64,000 nt of DNA from ZC4RG35 sp036375695 (GTDB lineage: Bacteria; Actinomycetota; Acidimicrobiia; Spongiisociales; ZC4RG35). The notes under the pieces were generated by a model that was not told the origin of the DNA, ran no database searches, and saw only the letters and a list, made by a program, of their open reading frames with translations. Numbering within the stretch: position 1 is the first letter of the stretch; the number at the start of each line of letters is the position of its first letter. Both the position numbers and the translations under genes were made by a program. Shown one piece after another: positions 1-7,033 of this stretch. The stretch lies in NCBI GenBank assembly GCA_036375695.1, contig DASVBU010000021.1, positions 1 through 64,000 on the forward strand. Direction: 5' to 3'.

Positions 1-1
1 C

Positions 2-211
2 ACCGGATGCGGGTCGAGGACCCGGCTCCAGGTGCACCACATCACCCCCTGGAGCCGAGGTGGTCGAACCGACCCCGACAACCTGATCACCCTGTGTTGG
101 TATCACCACCACATCGCAGTCCACCAACACGGACTCACCCCAATCCGCGACCCCAAAACCAGACGATGGACCCTCACCAGACGAGACCGATCCCCACCAC
201 GACGCGTCTGA
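2..211 (+). CDS. HNH endonuclease, C-terminal fragment (13E12/DUF222-type), 5' end outside window
   Basis: The frame starting at base 2 is open from the window edge to TGA at 209-211 and reads 69 residues. It contains an HNH nuclease core: Leu-Gln-Val-His-His-Ile-Thr-Pro-Trp (residues 11-19), then Gly-Gly-x-Thr-Asp-Pro-Asp-Asn-Leu-Ile, Leu-Cys-x-x-His-His. The VHHI pair and the later DNL...LC..HH residues are the metal and catalytic positions of the family. Such a C-terminal HNH after a long DUF222 region is typical of the very abundant 13E12-repeat proteins of Actinobacteria; the DUF222 part would lie upstream of base 1. Whether the gene is intact cannot be judged. The overlapping 7-300 reading frame has no domain and is a shadow. 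Confidence 0.8.
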   Translation, partial: TGCGSRTRLQVHHITPWSRGGRTDPDNLITLCWYHHHIAVHQHGLTPIRDPKTRRWTLTRRDRSPPRRV

Positions 212-282
212 CGCCCATCCCCCACGTCACCCCGAGCCCCGAATCCGAGACGACCGCCGATCGACCCCGCTCGCAGGGCTGT
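212..282. other. Short intergenic spacer, no feature seen
   Basis: Spacer between the convergent HNH fragment and the MTHFR-like gene. I see no convincing hairpin terminator or RNA gene in it. Confidence 0.5.
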
Positions 283-1128
283 TCAGTTGTGCTCGTGTGA
301 GTGATCGTGATGATGCGGAGTCGAGGCAGGCGGCACGTCGATCCCGTTGGTGAGGAACTGAGGCGCCTCGTCGACCACCGAGTCGAAACGCAAGCCCATG
401 AGGATCACCCCGGCTGCGCCGGCATCACGGGCACGTTGCTCCGTCTCGGTGAAGATCTCCCAGGCCGTCTTGCGGCGGGCATCGACGGGGAGGTCATCGA
501 TCCGCTGCTTGAGGCCATCGGATGCCGGGACCGCGCCGATCGACTCCATCCGGTCGACCCACTCCGTGCTGAACGGTGGGATCGCCATCAGGTAGACAGG
601 TGGATCCTCGGGGCGGAGCTTGAGCTGGGCCATGTTTGGCTCCACCGTCTCAGGGTCGATCACCGGGCCAGCGACGAAGAATTGCGTCCCCAATTCGATC
701 CGGCGACGGAACTGCCACTCCCGGAAACGCGTCGGCATGCCCACCTCGAAGTCCGGAAGCGAGCTCTGCAGCTGTGTCAGGTGCTCGACGATCTCGTAGT
801 GATGGGCCATGTGGTCGATGTGGGGCACCGTGTCACCGATCACCACCAGAAAGCTGTCCACACCATTGCCCAGCGCACCCCTGACCTCGGACTCGATGGC
901 CAGGATGTTGCGGTCCCGCGTTGACACCACGACCGTGGGGTGCACCTCCGGGGTGTCGTGGGTGATGCGGGCGCTGAAAGCATACGGCGAGACCCTGATC
1001 CGGCCGAACACGTTGTCCGTCACCAGCACATGACTCCAATGAGGCGACAGCCGCCGATGTCGCAGGTCCGGCAGCTCCGGCGGGTTGACCTCGGCGATGC
1101 GCCGCCAATCACGACTGGCTGTCAGCAA
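283..1128 (-). CDS. Methylenetetrahydrofolate reductase-like protein
   Basis: Predicted 281-residue TIM-barrel protein of the MTHFR/MetF family, which reduces 5,10-methylene-THF to 5-methyl-THF, the methyl donor for MetH. The strand STRDRNILAIESEVRGA followed by a GVDSFLVVIGD stretch corresponds to the family pattern (T)CRDRN-(x)LQSDLLGA...LVVTGD. The usual Cys is Ser here and the similarity is partial, so MTHFR is a family call and not a proven activity. The start is TTG at 1128: a GGGAGG Shine-Dalgarno sits six bases upstream, inside the 3' end of metH, giving a 20-base overlap that implies translational coupling. The longer open frame to 1695 is metH shadow. The C-terminus is His-rich (HHHDHSHEHN), possibly metal-binding. 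Co-transcription with metH supports a role in one-carbon/methionine metabolism. Confidence 0.75.
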   Translation of the reverse strand: MLTASRDWRRIAEVNPPELPDLRHRRLSPHWSHVLVTDNVFGRIRVSPYAFSARITHDTPEVHPTVVVSTRDRNILAIESEVRGALGNGVDSFLVVIGDTVPHIDHMAHHYEIVEHLTQLQSSLPDFEVGMPTRFREWQFRRRIELGTQFFVAGPVIDPETVEPNMAQLKLRPEDPPVYLMAIPPFSTEWVDRMESIGAVPASDGLKQRIDDLPVDARRKTAWEIFTETEQRARDAGAAGVILMGLRFDSVVDEAPQFLTNGIDVPPASTPHHHDHSHEHN

Positions 1129-4100
1129 GACGCTCCTCCCTTGGCTTGCGTGCGATGAAGTACTTGGCCTGGGGGTGGTGACAGATGATCGCCGAGGTGG
1201 TCTGCTCCGGCTGGTATTGGTAGCCCGTCTCCGGGCCCACCTGGATGCCGATCCGATCCGCTCCCAGGAGCCTCGCCACCGTCTCGTTGTCCTCGAGGTC
1301 CGGACATGCCGGGTAGCCCCACGAGTAGCGGCCGCCGCGGTACTGCTGCTTGAACAGGCCCGTAAGGGTGGGGCCATCCTCGTCGACGAAGCCCCACTCG
1401 GTGCGAATCCGGTGGTGCCAGTACTCGGCCAGCGCCTCCGCCATCTCCACGCCAAGACCGTGGAGCAGCAGGTACTCCTGGTAGCGATCGGCGGCGAACA
1501 GCTCCCGTGTCCGTTCCGAGATCCGCGGCCCCATGGTGACGATGTGGAAGGCGGCGTAGTCGATCTCGTCGCTCTCGACGGGTCGGAAGAAGTCGGCGAT
1601 GCAGAGGTAGGGCTCCTCGACCTGACGTGGGAAGGTGAACCGGGCGATCTCCTCGCTGCGGTCGGTGTCGGACCAGATGACGAGGTCGTTGCCATCGCCG
1701 TTGGCCGGGTAGTAGCCGTACACCACCTGCGGCACCAGCAGGTCGTCGGTGCGGGCTTTCGCCAACTCGGCTCGGAGCACCCGTCCGATTCGCTCCTTGA
1801 ACTGCTTGTCGTTCTCGTCGAGCTCCGGTCGGAACTGCCACTGGTTGCGGAACAGGGCCGTCAGGTTGAGGAATGGGACGATGTCGTCTACCGCGATCCC
1901 CTTGACCACACGGCTTCCGATGAACGGCGCCTCGTAGACGGGGTTGTCCGCGGCCACCTCAGGAGAGCGGCGTGGCACCGTGTCCACCCGTGGCACCGGG
2001 TCGAGACGAGAGGCTCGCGGCTTTTCCGGGGCCGGAGCGGGCTCGCCGGCCACGATCCTCGCCATCGCCTCCAGGCCGGCGAACGCGTCCTTCCCGTAGT
2101 AGAGGGGACCCGTGTAGCGGCTGCGCAGGTCCGCCTCTACGTAGTTCCGGGTGAGCGCGGCCCCACCGAGCAGGACCGGCACGTCCCCCAGGCCTCGTCG
2201 CATCAACTCGTCGAGGTTGTCCCGCATGATCAGGGTGCTCTTCACCAGGAGGCCGCTCATGCCGATGGCGTCGGCCCTGGTCTCCTCGTAGGCCTTGATC
2301 AGCTCGGAGATCCCCACCTTGATCCCGAGGTTGTGCACCGTATAGCCGTTGTTGCGCAGGATGATGTCGACCAGGTTCTTCCCGATGTCATGGACGTCAC
2401 CCGCCACCGTGGCGAGGACGATGGAGCCCCGATTCACGCTCTCGGTCCGCTCCATCTTCGGCTCGAGGTGGGCCACCGCCTTCTTCATGGTCTCGGCCGA
2501 CTTGAGGACGAATGGCAGCTGCATCTCGCCGGTGGCGAACAGATCACCCACGACCTTCATCCCGGCCAGCAGGTGGTCGTTGATGATGTCGAGTGGCTTC
2601 CAACCCAGACCCAGGGCCTCGTCGAGGTCGGGGATGATCCCGCCCTGGTCGCCGTTCACGATCCGCCGCGCCAGACGCTCGCCGAGGTCGAGACCCTCGT
2701 ACCGGTCGACCCTGTCGTCGATGTCCTTGCGGTCGCTGAACAACTCGATGATCCGCTCCAGCGGGTCGTATCCCTCGCGGCGGCGGTCGTAGATCAGGTC
2801 GAGACAGGCCTCCCGCTCCTCGGGGTCGATGCTCGAGAGCGGCTGGATCTTCCCGGCGTGGACTATGGCGGCGTCGAGCCCGGCCTCCACCGCCTCGTGG
2901 AGGAAGACCGAGTTGAGGGCCCGTCGTGCGGCAGGGTTGAGACCGAAGGAGACGTTGGAGACTCCGAGGACCGTTCGGGCACCGGGGATCTCCGTCTTGA
3001 TGCGACGGATCGCCTCGAGGGTCTCCATGGCGTCGCGACGCAGGTCGTCGTCACCGGTCGTGAGCGGGAACGTGAGGGCGTCGAAGAAGAGGTCGCCGTT
3101 CTCCAGCCCGTACTTCCCGGTGGCCAGTTCATGGATGCGGTGGGCGATCTCGAGCTTGTGGTCGGCGGTGCGAGCCTGACCGGTCTCGTCGATGAGGAGG
3201 CAGATGACGGCGGCGCCGTAGGTCTTGGCCAGGCGGAACACCCGGTCGAGCCTGGAGCCCTCCCCCTCACCGTCCTCGAGGTTGGCGCTGTTGAGCACGC
3301 ATCGGCCACCGAGACGCTGCAGGGCCGCCTCCATCACCTCGGGCTCGGTGGAGTCGATGACGACGGGTGCGGCGACATCGGTGGCGAAAGCGGCCGCCAG
3401 CTTGGACATGTCCTCGACGCCATCGCGGCCCACGTAGTCCACACAGAGGTCGACCATGTGGGCGCCCTCCTCGATCTGGCTGCGGCCGATTGCGACGCAC
3501 CGCTCGATGTCGCCCGCGAGGAGCGATTCCCGGAACGCCTTGGAGCCGTTGGTGTTGGCCCGCTCCCCGATGATCAGGAACGACGTGTCCTGGTCGAAGG
3601 GCACCGGGGAGTAGATCGAGCTGGCGGCGTCGACGATCTTCGGCTCGCGCTCGCGAGCCTGAAGCGGTCTGATCGCCTCGACAACGGCCGCGAGGTGCTC
3701 GGGTGTGGTGCCGCAACAGCCGCCGACAACACCCACCCCCAACTCGCTGACGAACCGGCTCAGGTGGTCGGCGAGGTCGTCGGGGGCCAGGTCGTAGGTC
3801 ATCTTCCCGTCCACGACCCGGGGCAACCCGGCGTTGGGTATGGCCGAGACCGGGACCGGTGAGTGCTCGGCCAGGTAGCGCAGCGGCTCCCACATCTCGG
3901 TGGGCCCGGTGGCGCAGTTGAGCCCGATGATGTCGGGGCCGACCGCCTCCAGCGAGGCCAGCGCGGCGCCGATCTCTGTCCCGGGGAGCATGCGGCCGGT
4001 CAGTTCGATGGTGACCTGGACCTGGAGGGGCACCTCCCGGCCCGACGACTTCATCGCCTGCCGGGCGCCCTCGACGGCGGCCTTGGCCCCGAGCAAATCG

Positions 4101-4585
4101 AACTGGGTCTCGATGACGAGCAGGTCGGCGCCCCCGTCGATCAGGCCGGCCGCCTGGTCCCGATATGCCGCCACCAGCTCCTCGTAGGTGACCTGCCCCA
4201 GGGTGGCGAACTTGGTGCCGGGGCCCATCGAGCCGGCGACGAATCGGACGCGCCCGTCGCGGGCGGTGTACTCGTCCACGGTCTGCCGGGCGACCGAGGC
4301 CGCGGCCGCGGAGATCTCGTAGGCACGTTCCGGGATTCCGTACTCGCCGAGCGGGATGGCGAAGGCGCCGAAGGAATTGGTCTCCACCACGTCGACACCG
4401 ACGTCGAGGAAGGTGCGGTGCAGGTCGGCGATGACATCGGGCCGCGTGACGCTGAGGATGTCGGTGCACCCCTCGAACTGGGAACCGCCGTAGTCGTCGA
4501 TCGTGAGGTCGAGCCGCTGCAGATTGGTCCCGGTGGCGCCGTCGAAGATGACGGGACGTGCCCTGACGACTTCCAAGTAGCTCAC
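1109..4585 (-). CDS. metH: Methionine synthase, cobalamin-dependent
   Basis: Predicted 1158-residue cobalamin-dependent methionine synthase (homocysteine + 5-methyl-THF to methionine + THF; cytoplasmic). All four modules are present in order. The homocysteine barrel (about 1-310) has zinc ligands in GLNCATGP (Cys about 223) and GGCCGTTPEH (Cys about 290-291). The pterin barrel follows (from about 337, IIGERANTNGSKAFRE). The cap plus B12 domain carries the axial-ligand motif GDVHDIGKN (His about 732). The C-terminal AdoMet activation domain (about 890-1150) has RYSWGYPACPD. Length is normal for MetH. I place the start at GTG 4585, giving Ser-Tyr-Leu-Glu-Val-Val, because GGAGG lies at 4591-4595 with normal spacing. 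The longer frame to 4657 would run through the riboswitch expression platform. It heads an operon with the MTHFR-like gene and is controlled by the SAM riboswitch. Confidence 0.96.
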   Translation of the reverse strand: MSYLEVVRARPVIFDGATGTNLQRLDLTIDDYGGSQFEGCTDILSVTRPDVIADLHRTFLDVGVDVVETNSFGAFAIPLGEYGIPERAYEISAAAASVARQTVDEYTARDGRVRFVAGSMGPGTKFATLGQVTYEELVAAYRDQAAGLIDGGADLLVIETQFDLLGAKAAVEGARQAMKSSGREVPLQVQVTIELTGRMLPGTEIGAALASLEAVGPDIIGLNCATGPTEMWEPLRYLAEHSPVPVSAIPNAGLPRVVDGKMTYDLAPDDLADHLSRFVSELGVGVVGGCCGTTPEHLAAVVEAIRPLQAREREPKIVDAASSIYSPVPFDQDTSFLIIGERANTNGSKAFRESLLAGDIERCVAIGRSQIEEGAHMVDLCVDYVGRDGVEDMSKLAAAFATDVAAPVVIDSTEPEVMEAALQRLGGRCVLNSANLEDGEGEGSRLDRVFRLAKTYGAAVICLLIDETGQARTADHKLEIAHRIHELATGKYGLENGDLFFDALTFPLTTGDDDLRRDAMETLEAIRRIKTEIPGARTVLGVSNVSFGLNPAARRALNSVFLHEAVEAGLDAAIVHAGKIQPLSSIDPEEREACLDLIYDRRREGYDPLERIIELFSDRKDIDDRVDRYEGLDLGERLARRIVNGDQGGIIPDLDEALGLGWKPLDIINDHLLAGMKVVGDLFATGEMQLPFVLKSAETMKKAVAHLEPKMERTESVNRGSIVLATVAGDVHDIGKNLVDIILRNNGYTVHNLGIKVGISELIKAYEETRADAIGMSGLLVKSTLIMRDNLDELMRRGLGDVPVLLGGAALTRNYVEADLRSRYTGPLYYGKDAFAGLEAMARIVAGEPAPAPEKPRASRLDPVPRVDTVPRRSPEVAADNPVYEAPFIGSRVVKGIAVDDIVPFLNLTALFRNQWQFRPELDENDKQFKERIGRVLRAELAKARTDDLLVPQVVYGYYPANGDGNDLVIWSDTDRSEEIARFTFPRQVEEPYLCIADFFRPVESDEIDYAAFHIVTMGPRISERTRELFAADRYQEYLLLHGLGVEMAEALAEYWHHRIRTEWGFVDEDGPTLTGLFKQQYRGGRYSWGYPACPDLEDNETVARLLGADRIGIQVGPETGYQYQPEQTTSAIICHHPQAKYFIARKPREERLADSQS

Positions 4586-4590
4586 TGAAC

Positions 4591-4668
4591 CCTCCAGGCT
4601 CTGTGCATGGTTCTCCCTGTTGTCTCTGCGAAACGCTGACGGAGGACCATGGGCCACAGGGCCCGTGG
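4591..4668 (-). promoter_or_regulatory. Candidate expression platform of the metH riboswitch (hairpin plus anti-SD)
   Basis: Directly after the riboswitch P1 stem the transcript can form a 9-bp hairpin with a CUGU loop (4668-4660 with 4655-4647, one G-U pair). It has no U-tract, so it is not an ordinary intrinsic terminator. Six bases of CCTCC-type sequence follow at 4645-4641, complementary to the metH Shine-Dalgarno GGAGG at 4595-4591. SAM-controlled exposure of this anti-SD would give translational control. The pairing is seen; the mechanism is inference. Confidence 0.45.
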
Positions 4669-4671
4669 GTC

Positions 4672-4755
4672 ACTCATCGTCCAGGCATTGGCACCGTGCT
4701 CATTGCCGGTTGCCGCGGCGTCGTCGGGCCTGTCCCTCGGCCGCTCTTGATGAGC
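4672..4755 (-). promoter_or_regulatory. SAM riboswitch (SAM-I/S-box family) upstream of metH
   Basis: The minus-strand RNA has the S-box signature in order: P1 5' strand GCUCAUC (4755-4749), AAGAGCGGCCGAGGGACAGG, then GCCCGACGACGCCGCGGCAACC, a P3 arm, GGUGCCAAUGCCUG, and P1 3' strand GAUGAGU (4678-4672), which pairs fully with the 5' strand (one G-U). GCGGC/GCCGC forms P2. At 84 nt it is compact because P3 and P4 are short. It lies between a clear promoter and metH, matching known SAM-riboswitch control of methionine genes. SAM-IV is the alternative subclass; a covariance search would settle it. Confidence 0.88.
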
Positions 4756-4767
4756 GTTTCAACGGTC

Positions 4768-4795
4768 AGACTACCACCGGGACCCGGTAGTCGAA
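4768..4795 (-). promoter_or_regulatory. Promoter of the metH leader
   Basis: -35 TTCGAC (4795-4790), 16-bp spacer, -10 TAGTCT (4773-4768). A start about 7 nt downstream would begin transcription just before riboswitch P1. It lies immediately after the DUF885 stop codon, so metH has its own transcription unit. Confidence 0.55.
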
Positions 4796-4800
4796 CCGAC

Positions 4801-6450
4801 TCAGATGAACTCGCGTAGATCGTCGAAGCGCACCGGGCCCGTGGTGAGCACCCTGGTGTGGAACTCCTTGAGGTCGAAGTCGTCCCCGAGCCGCTGCTTG
4901 GCCTCCTCCCGGATGGCCAGGATCTCCCGCTCCCCAAGCTTGTAGGTCGGGGCCTGACCCGGCCAGCCGAGATACCGGAGCACCTCGGCCTCCGCGCCTT
5001 CCCGGTCCTGCATCCCGTAGTGCTGCATGAACTCGATGGCGTTCTCATAGGACCACTGCTCACCCGGCGCCACGGCCGACGAGTCGTCGATGCCGAGGCC
5101 GAGATGGAGCCCGATGTCGACCACCACCCGTGAGGCGCGGTACATCTGCTTAGACAGCATCCCGAAGTAATGCGTCGGGTCGGCCAGATACCCGAGCTCG
5201 CCCATCAGGACCTCGGCGTACATCCCCCAGCCTTCGGCGTAACCGCTGGTCCCCACGAGCAGGCGCTGTGCCTTGCTGAGACGATCCCTGAGGTAGCGCA
5301 CGGTTGCGATCTGGAGGTGATGGCCCGGGAAACCCTCGTGATACGCGGTGGAACGGTGCTGGTAGAGCGGGAACCTGGTCCGGTTGCCCATCGAGTACCA
5401 CACCGCCCCCGGACGGCTCAGGTCCTCGGATGGTCCGATGTAGTAGACGCCCATCGCCCCACCGGGTGGTGCGACCCGCACGTCGATAGGACGTATCTCG
5501 TCGGGGACGTCGAAATGCGTTCCCTCCAGGTCTTCGACCGCCTGGTCCAGGACCCGGCGAACGAACCCGAGCAGTTCGTCGATGGTGTGTGCCGAGCCCG
5601 CCGGGTCGTCCTCCAGGTGCCGACGAACCTCCTGCCAGGATGCACCGGGGACGATCTCGTTCCCCACCCTCTCCATCTCCGAGAGCAGCCGACCCAGCTC
5701 CTCCCAGCCCCACTCGTAGGCATCCATCGGGTCGATGTCCTTGCCCACCAGGTCGGCGAGGGCGTGGCGGTAGAGCTCGGCGCCGACACCGTCCTCCTCC
5801 CTGGCCCGCGGTAGGTACACCTCGCCGAGCCAGTCGCCGAACTCCGAGGCAGCCAGCCTGGCCGCCGAGAGGGCGCGGTCGAGCCGCTCGGTGTCAACCG
5901 ACTCCTCGATGCGGGCGGCGACGTCGTTGAAAGTCGAGTGGTCTCCCGCCAGGTGCCTCGCCTGCCGGATCACCGACTCCGCCTGGCGCTTCGCCACGAC
6001 GATGCCGGCCTCGATGCCCCTGGCCGCCGTGGATCTCAGGTCGGCGAATGCTCCACCGACGCCCTCGAGGCGTCGCAGGATGGCATCGTCGGCTTCGGGT
6101 GTGCCGGAGGGCATCAGCTCGAAGACGTTTCGGATCGTCGTCATCGGGCCGCCGAGGTGGCGCAGCTCCATGAAGTGCATGCCCAGGTCGAAGTTCTCGA
6201 TCCAGGACTCGAGCTCCGAGGTCACCGTGCGGGCGGCGAGACGCTGGTCGCGGTCGGGATGGTCGAGATGCGGCTCGAGCTCGGCGATGTAGCGCCGGGC
6301 GATGTCCACGTTCTGGGCCTGGCCCTCCACGGTGAACCGATTGCCCCACGATCCGTGGTCGCCCTCGAGCCCCCACCAGGTGGCCATGAGGGGGTTGGCC
6401 CGGGCCAGCTCGTCGACGAGACGGTCGGAGATCTCGAACGGCGTGCTCAT
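4801..6450 (-). CDS. DUF885 family protein (putative metallo-hydrolase)
   Basis: Predicted 549-residue DUF885 protein, a widespread family with a metallopeptidase-like fold. The diagnostic motif YHEGFPGHHLQ (about residue 370) supplies an HExxxxHH-type zinc site. The downstream YAEGWGMYAE segment is also typical and contributes the distal Glu. Length is normal (about 550-600). No signal peptide is visible, so it is probably cytoplasmic. The start ATG 6450 gives Ser-Thr-Pro-Phe-Glu and overlaps the stop of the upstream gene by 4 bases (ATGA), implying translational coupling. Substrate is unknown; members are often annotated only as hypothetical or as peptidases. The upstream extension of this frame to 6588 is shadow of the neighbouring gene. 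Confidence 0.85.
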   Translation of the reverse strand: MSTPFEISDRLVDELARANPLMATWWGLEGDHGSWGNRFTVEGQAQNVDIARRYIAELEPHLDHPDRDQRLAARTVTSELESWIENFDLGMHFMELRHLGGPMTTIRNVFELMPSGTPEADDAILRRLEGVGGAFADLRSTAARGIEAGIVVAKRQAESVIRQARHLAGDHSTFNDVAARIEESVDTERLDRALSAARLAASEFGDWLGEVYLPRAREEDGVGAELYRHALADLVGKDIDPMDAYEWGWEELGRLLSEMERVGNEIVPGASWQEVRRHLEDDPAGSAHTIDELLGFVRRVLDQAVEDLEGTHFDVPDEIRPIDVRVAPPGGAMGVYYIGPSEDLSRPGAVWYSMGNRTRFPLYQHRSTAYHEGFPGHHLQIATVRYLRDRLSKAQRLLVGTSGYAEGWGMYAEVLMGELGYLADPTHYFGMLSKQMYRASRVVVDIGLHLGLGIDDSSAVAPGEQWSYENAIEFMQHYGMQDREGAEAEVLRYLGWPGQAPTYKLGEREILAIREEAKQRLGDDFDLKEFHTRVLTTGPVRFDDLREFI

Positions 6451-6971
6451 CGGCGGACCGTCCGCTCGATTCTCTGGCGCCAGTCTGGCGCGGCGGTGTC
6501 CTCGATGGTGAGGTAGGCGTTGGGCGCCACCTCGTGGATCACCCCGAGCAACTCGTCGACCCGCTTGCGCGGGATCACCGTGAAGCACACCCGGACCTCG
6601 CCGTTGCGCCCGTCACCGTTGAGCACGGTGGCCCCGAAGCCCCGGTCCCGGATGGCAGATGCCACGGAAGGCTCGTCGATGCTGGTGACGACGCGGATCA
6701 GGGTCTGCCCGATGGCGAGCCACTCCTCCACCATCGAACCGACATAGGTGCCGGCTGCGAAACCTGCGGCGAAGGCGATCATGCGCCACGGGTCGTCCAG
6801 ACCCGTGAGCACGCGGGACACGGCGACCACCCATATCAGGCATTCGAAGAAGCCGATGGCCGCGGCGGCACCCTTGCGACCACGGGAGAGGAGCACGATC
6901 CGGACCGTCGCCATGCCGACGTCGATGGCCCGGAGGACGAAGATGATGACGAGATCGAGGACCACACCCAT
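6447..6971 (-). CDS. DUF5698/DUF2179 membrane protein (UPF0316-like)
   Basis: Predicted 174-residue membrane protein. Three hydrophobic segments occupy about residues 1-90 (including a GMATVRIVLLSRGRKG loop and AFAAGFAAGTYVGSMVEE, characteristic of DUF5698). A soluble C-terminal DUF2179-like domain (about 95-170) resembles the YitT C-terminus. The function of the family is not established. A TAGCCT -10-like hexamer lies 9 bases upstream of the ATG. The gene ends inside the start codon of the DUF885 gene, so the two are co-translated. Confidence 0.82.
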   Translation of the reverse strand: MGVVLDLVIIFVLRAIDVGMATVRIVLLSRGRKGAAAAIGFFECLIWVVAVSRVLTGLDDPWRMIAFAAGFAAGTYVGSMVEEWLAIGQTLIRVVTSIDEPSVASAIRDRGFGATVLNGDGRNGEVRVCFTVIPRKRVDELLGVIHEVAPNAYLTIEDTAAPDWRQRIERTVRR

Positions 6972-7033
6972 GATCTCGCCAGGCTAGGTGCAGCGGGCCG
7001 ACGGACGGGAGAACCAGCCGAGGTCGCCGTCGG

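Noticed and set aside
1085..3862. Very long plus-strand open frame opposite metH
   Set aside because: No domains, repetitive acidic/Val-rich composition; it is the antisense reading of a high-GC gene.
4586..4657. N-terminal extension of MetH to 4657
   Set aside because: It overlaps the riboswitch platform; the GTG at 4585 has the Shine-Dalgarno and matches the usual protein start.
4771..4790. Inverted repeat CTACC...GGTAG as a terminator of the DUF885 gene
   Set aside because: Only about six pairs, no U-run, and it coincides with a good promoter for metH.
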